A stretch of DNA of 64,000 nucleotides from Lentilactobacillus diolivorans DSM 14421 (GTDB taxonomy: Bacteria > Bacillota > Bacilli > Lactobacillales > Lactobacillaceae), in NCBI RefSeq assembly GCF_001434255.1, contig NZ_AZEY01000075.1, positions 1 through 64,000 on the forward strand, in the 5' to 3' direction. Positions within the stretch are counted from its first letter, which is position 1, and each line of letters opens with the position of its first letter. The position numbers were made by a program, and so were the translations under genes. A model generated the notes under the pieces. The model had not been told where the DNA came from. It worked only from the letters and a program-made list of their open reading frames with translations, and did no database searches. Shown here one piece after another: positions 62,559-64,000 of the stretch.

Positions 62559-63416
62559 TTGGCTAAACATACGATTGGAACCACAGTTAAGTTAGCGGAT
62601 GGTAATGAAATGCCAATTGAAGGCCTTGGTGTTTATAAAATGACCAAGGAAGATGAGCTGATTAATTCTGTTAAAGTTGCCTACGATGCCGGATATCGGT
62701 TATTTGATACTGCTCAAATGTACGGCAACGAAGCAGCAGTTGGCAAAGCAATTAAAGATTTGAATGTTAATCGTGATGATATTTTTGTCACGACAAAGGT
62801 TGCCGAAGATAATCAAGGTTATGATAAGGTAATTGCTTCAGTGGAAGAATCACTTAAGAAACTTCAGCTGGACCATGTTGATTTGTTATTAGTTCATTGG
62901 CCAATCAACACTCACTTTTTCAAAACATGGCGAGCTTTTGAAAAGCTAAAGGAACAAGGCTTAACTAAGTCAATTGGAACAAGTAATTATGGGATGCTGC
63001 ACCTTCAGTACCTTGCAACCAAGGCAAATGAGATGCCAGTCGTTGATCAATTGGAGGTTCACCCATATTTATCGCAACAGGCGATGGTTACCTTTAATAA
63101 AGAAAACCATATTGTAACGCAGGCCTGGGCACCATTGGGCCGTGGCCGAATTTTTGAAGATCCGATTATTTTGAAAATTGGTAAGGCTCATGATAAATCG
63201 GCTGCGCAAGTTATCTTACGCTGGCATTTGCAACGGGGCGACTCGTTCATCCCAAAGTCAGTGCATCCGGAGCGAATTAAGCAAAATGCCGATATTTATG
63301 ACTTTGAGCTGAGTGATGAAGAAATGAAGCTGGTTGACAGTATCAATAAAAATACGAGAATCAGCCAGGAACCAGAAATGGTTTATGAGATCGGACATCA
63401 ATATCCGCATGGATAG
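62559..63416 (+). CDS. Aldo/keto reductase
   Basis: A 285-aa NADPH-dependent TIM-barrel reductase. The catalytic tetrad is visible as Asp in LFDTAQMYGNE, Tyr four residues later, Lys in FVTTKVAE and His in LLVHWPIN. PKSVHPERIKQN is the NADP-binding signature. It starts at TTG 62559 behind TGGAGG. It groups with the 2,5-diketo-gluconate/methylglyoxal reductase-like AKRs; the physiological carbonyl substrate is unknown. Confidence 0.92.
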   Translation: MAKHTIGTTVKLADGNEMPIEGLGVYKMTKEDELINSVKVAYDAGYRLFDTAQMYGNEAAVGKAIKDLNVNRDDIFVTTKVAEDNQGYDKVIASVEESLKKLQLDHVDLLLVHWPINTHFFKTWRAFEKLKEQGLTKSIGTSNYGMLHLQYLATKANEMPVVDQLEVHPYLSQQAMVTFNKENHIVTQAWAPLGRGRIFEDPIILKIGKAHDKSAAQVILRWHLQRGDSFIPKSVHPERIKQNADIYDFELSDEEMKLVDSINKNTRISQEPEMVYEIGHQYPHG

Positions 63417-63420
63417 AAAA

Positions 63421-63720
63421 CAGAGTGCGCCCAGAAGCGGTTAACTCCCAGAATATAAGCAACTTTAGCCAATATCCCGGTTTGAGGATATTGGCTAAAG
63501 TTGCTTATATTCTGGGAGTTGCTTCTGGGCGCACGTTTCGGCATGGTAGCCACCAGCCAATATCCCTGATTTGGGGATATTGGCTGAAGTTGTTTATATG
63601 GCCGGGAGTTGCTTGTCACAGCACGTTTCGGCATGGTAGCCACCAGCCAATATCCCCGGTTTGAGGATATTGGCTAAAGTTGCTTATATAGCCGTGAGCC
63701 ACTTGTTACACTGCGTTTTT
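63421..63720 (+). repeat. Intergenic hairpin repeat with two partial tandem copies
   Basis: The full unit (hairpin 63425-63534) begins 8 nt after the stop codon and is the most perfect in the window: GTGCGCCCAGAAGC / GCTTCTGGGCGCAC outside, ACTCCCAGAATATAAGCAAC and TTTAGCCAATATCC with exact complements inside. Two partial units of about 95 bp follow with CACCAGCCAATATCCC, TTTATATGGCCGGGAGTTGC and CACGTTTCGGCATGGTAGC. Confidence 0.9.
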
Positions 63721-63777
63721 ACCATAATAAGGAAAATTCAGACCACTCTTTGGTAAATAATGACGTAGGGGTATTTA

Positions 63778-64000
63778 CTAACCCAGTGCCACATCCAAAA
63801 CCATCATTAAGGTAAAACCGGCCATAATGCCAAAAATCGCCCAGTGAGATTCCGCAGTTGTTCGTGCGTGAGCCTCTGGAATCAATTCCTTACAGGCAAC
63901 GTAAATCATTGCACCGGCTGCGAATGCGAGCGCATACGGCAAAATCATGTTAACTGAAGCAACTAAGATGGCGCCTAAAATACCAGCAACGGGCTCAACC
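63778..64000 (-). CDS. ZIP-family metal transporter, C-terminal part
   Basis: The window ends inside this gene; the last 74 codons are visible up to TAG 63778. The translation VEPVAGILGAILVASVNMIL, then LAFAAGAMIYVACKELIPEA, matches the ZIP (ZupT) metal-binding helix region with its EP and E-LIPEAH residues, followed by a last hydrophobic helix. It probably imports zinc or other divalent metals. The N-terminal part lies outside the window. Confidence 0.85.
   Translation of the reverse strand, partial: VEPVAGILGAILVASVNMILPYALAFAAGAMIYVACKELIPEAHARTTAESHWAIFGIMAGFTLMMVLDVALG

Noticed and set aside
63540-63720. Open frames on both strands in the repeat after the aldo-keto reductase
   Set aside because: They arise from the partial repeat copies; no start signals or family resemblance.

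Overview
The window looks like chromosome from a heterofermentative member of the Lactobacillaceae, probably near Lentilactobacillus or Levilactobacillus. This rests on the gene content (arabinose, glucuronide and gluconate use, acetate kinase, 6-phosphogluconate dehydrogenase), the low-GC Gram-positive signals (AGGAGG ribosome sites, many TTG starts, T-box leader, CcpA-type cre sites) and lactobacillus families such as DUF4811 and AraR. The species assignment is inference. I saw no rRNA, tRNA or CRISPR array.

Layout. 0.1-4.9 kb: an ArsR-type regulator, a GH43 arabinofuranosidase and a LacY-type permease form an arabinoside module. 5-11.3 kb: BrnQ behind a T-box leader, a TMEM175-type channel, an APC permease and an MFS exporter divergent from its HTH regulator. 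11.4-13.1 kb: an IS110-family element with a structured leader that fits a bridge RNA. 13.1-20.7 kb: an MFS transporter, Ohr/OsmC, two cell-wall hydrolases, a YfhO protein and a short NAD-type 6-phosphogluconate dehydrogenase. 21-40.4 kb: a glucuronide island with beta-glucuronidase, GH31, glucarate dehydratase, a MATE pump, a GPH symporter, a GntR/FadR regulator, fructuronate reductase, UxaC, an epimerase-like protein, a 2-hydroxyacid dehydrogenase, gluconokinase and GH30. 40.7-42.4 kb: an AT-rich three-gene operon that reads as a toxin-antitoxin-SecB-like-chaperone (TAC) system. 42.4-44.9 kb: a broken CHY zinc-finger gene, lone ribB and ackA. 45.2-54.3 kb: a drug-efflux pair with TetR, an ABC exporter sharing its operator, and an ABC/two-component operon whose kinase is frameshifted. 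54.7-64 kb: a YczE-type protein, galM, araR, an arabinose transporter, araA, an acetyltransferase, an aldo-keto reductase and the end of a ZIP transporter.

How the genes fit together. A 14-bp palindrome (about WCTRRTRTATYAGW) recurs before gnd, uidA, the GPH symporter, fructuronate reductase, the 2-hydroxyacid dehydrogenase and gntK, so one GntR regulator probably controls all of them. This ties glucuronide breakdown to gluconate kinase and 6-phosphogluconate dehydrogenase. Mannonate dehydratase, KDG kinase and KDPG aldolase are not in the window. It suggests, without proving, a route from glucuronate into the phosphoketolase pathway through gluconate.

A second striking layer is a family of intergenic hairpins, about 110 nt long, that begin within about 10 nt of five different stop codons. 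Their arm sequences differ between copies but stay complementary within each copy. Some continue as tandem half-copies.
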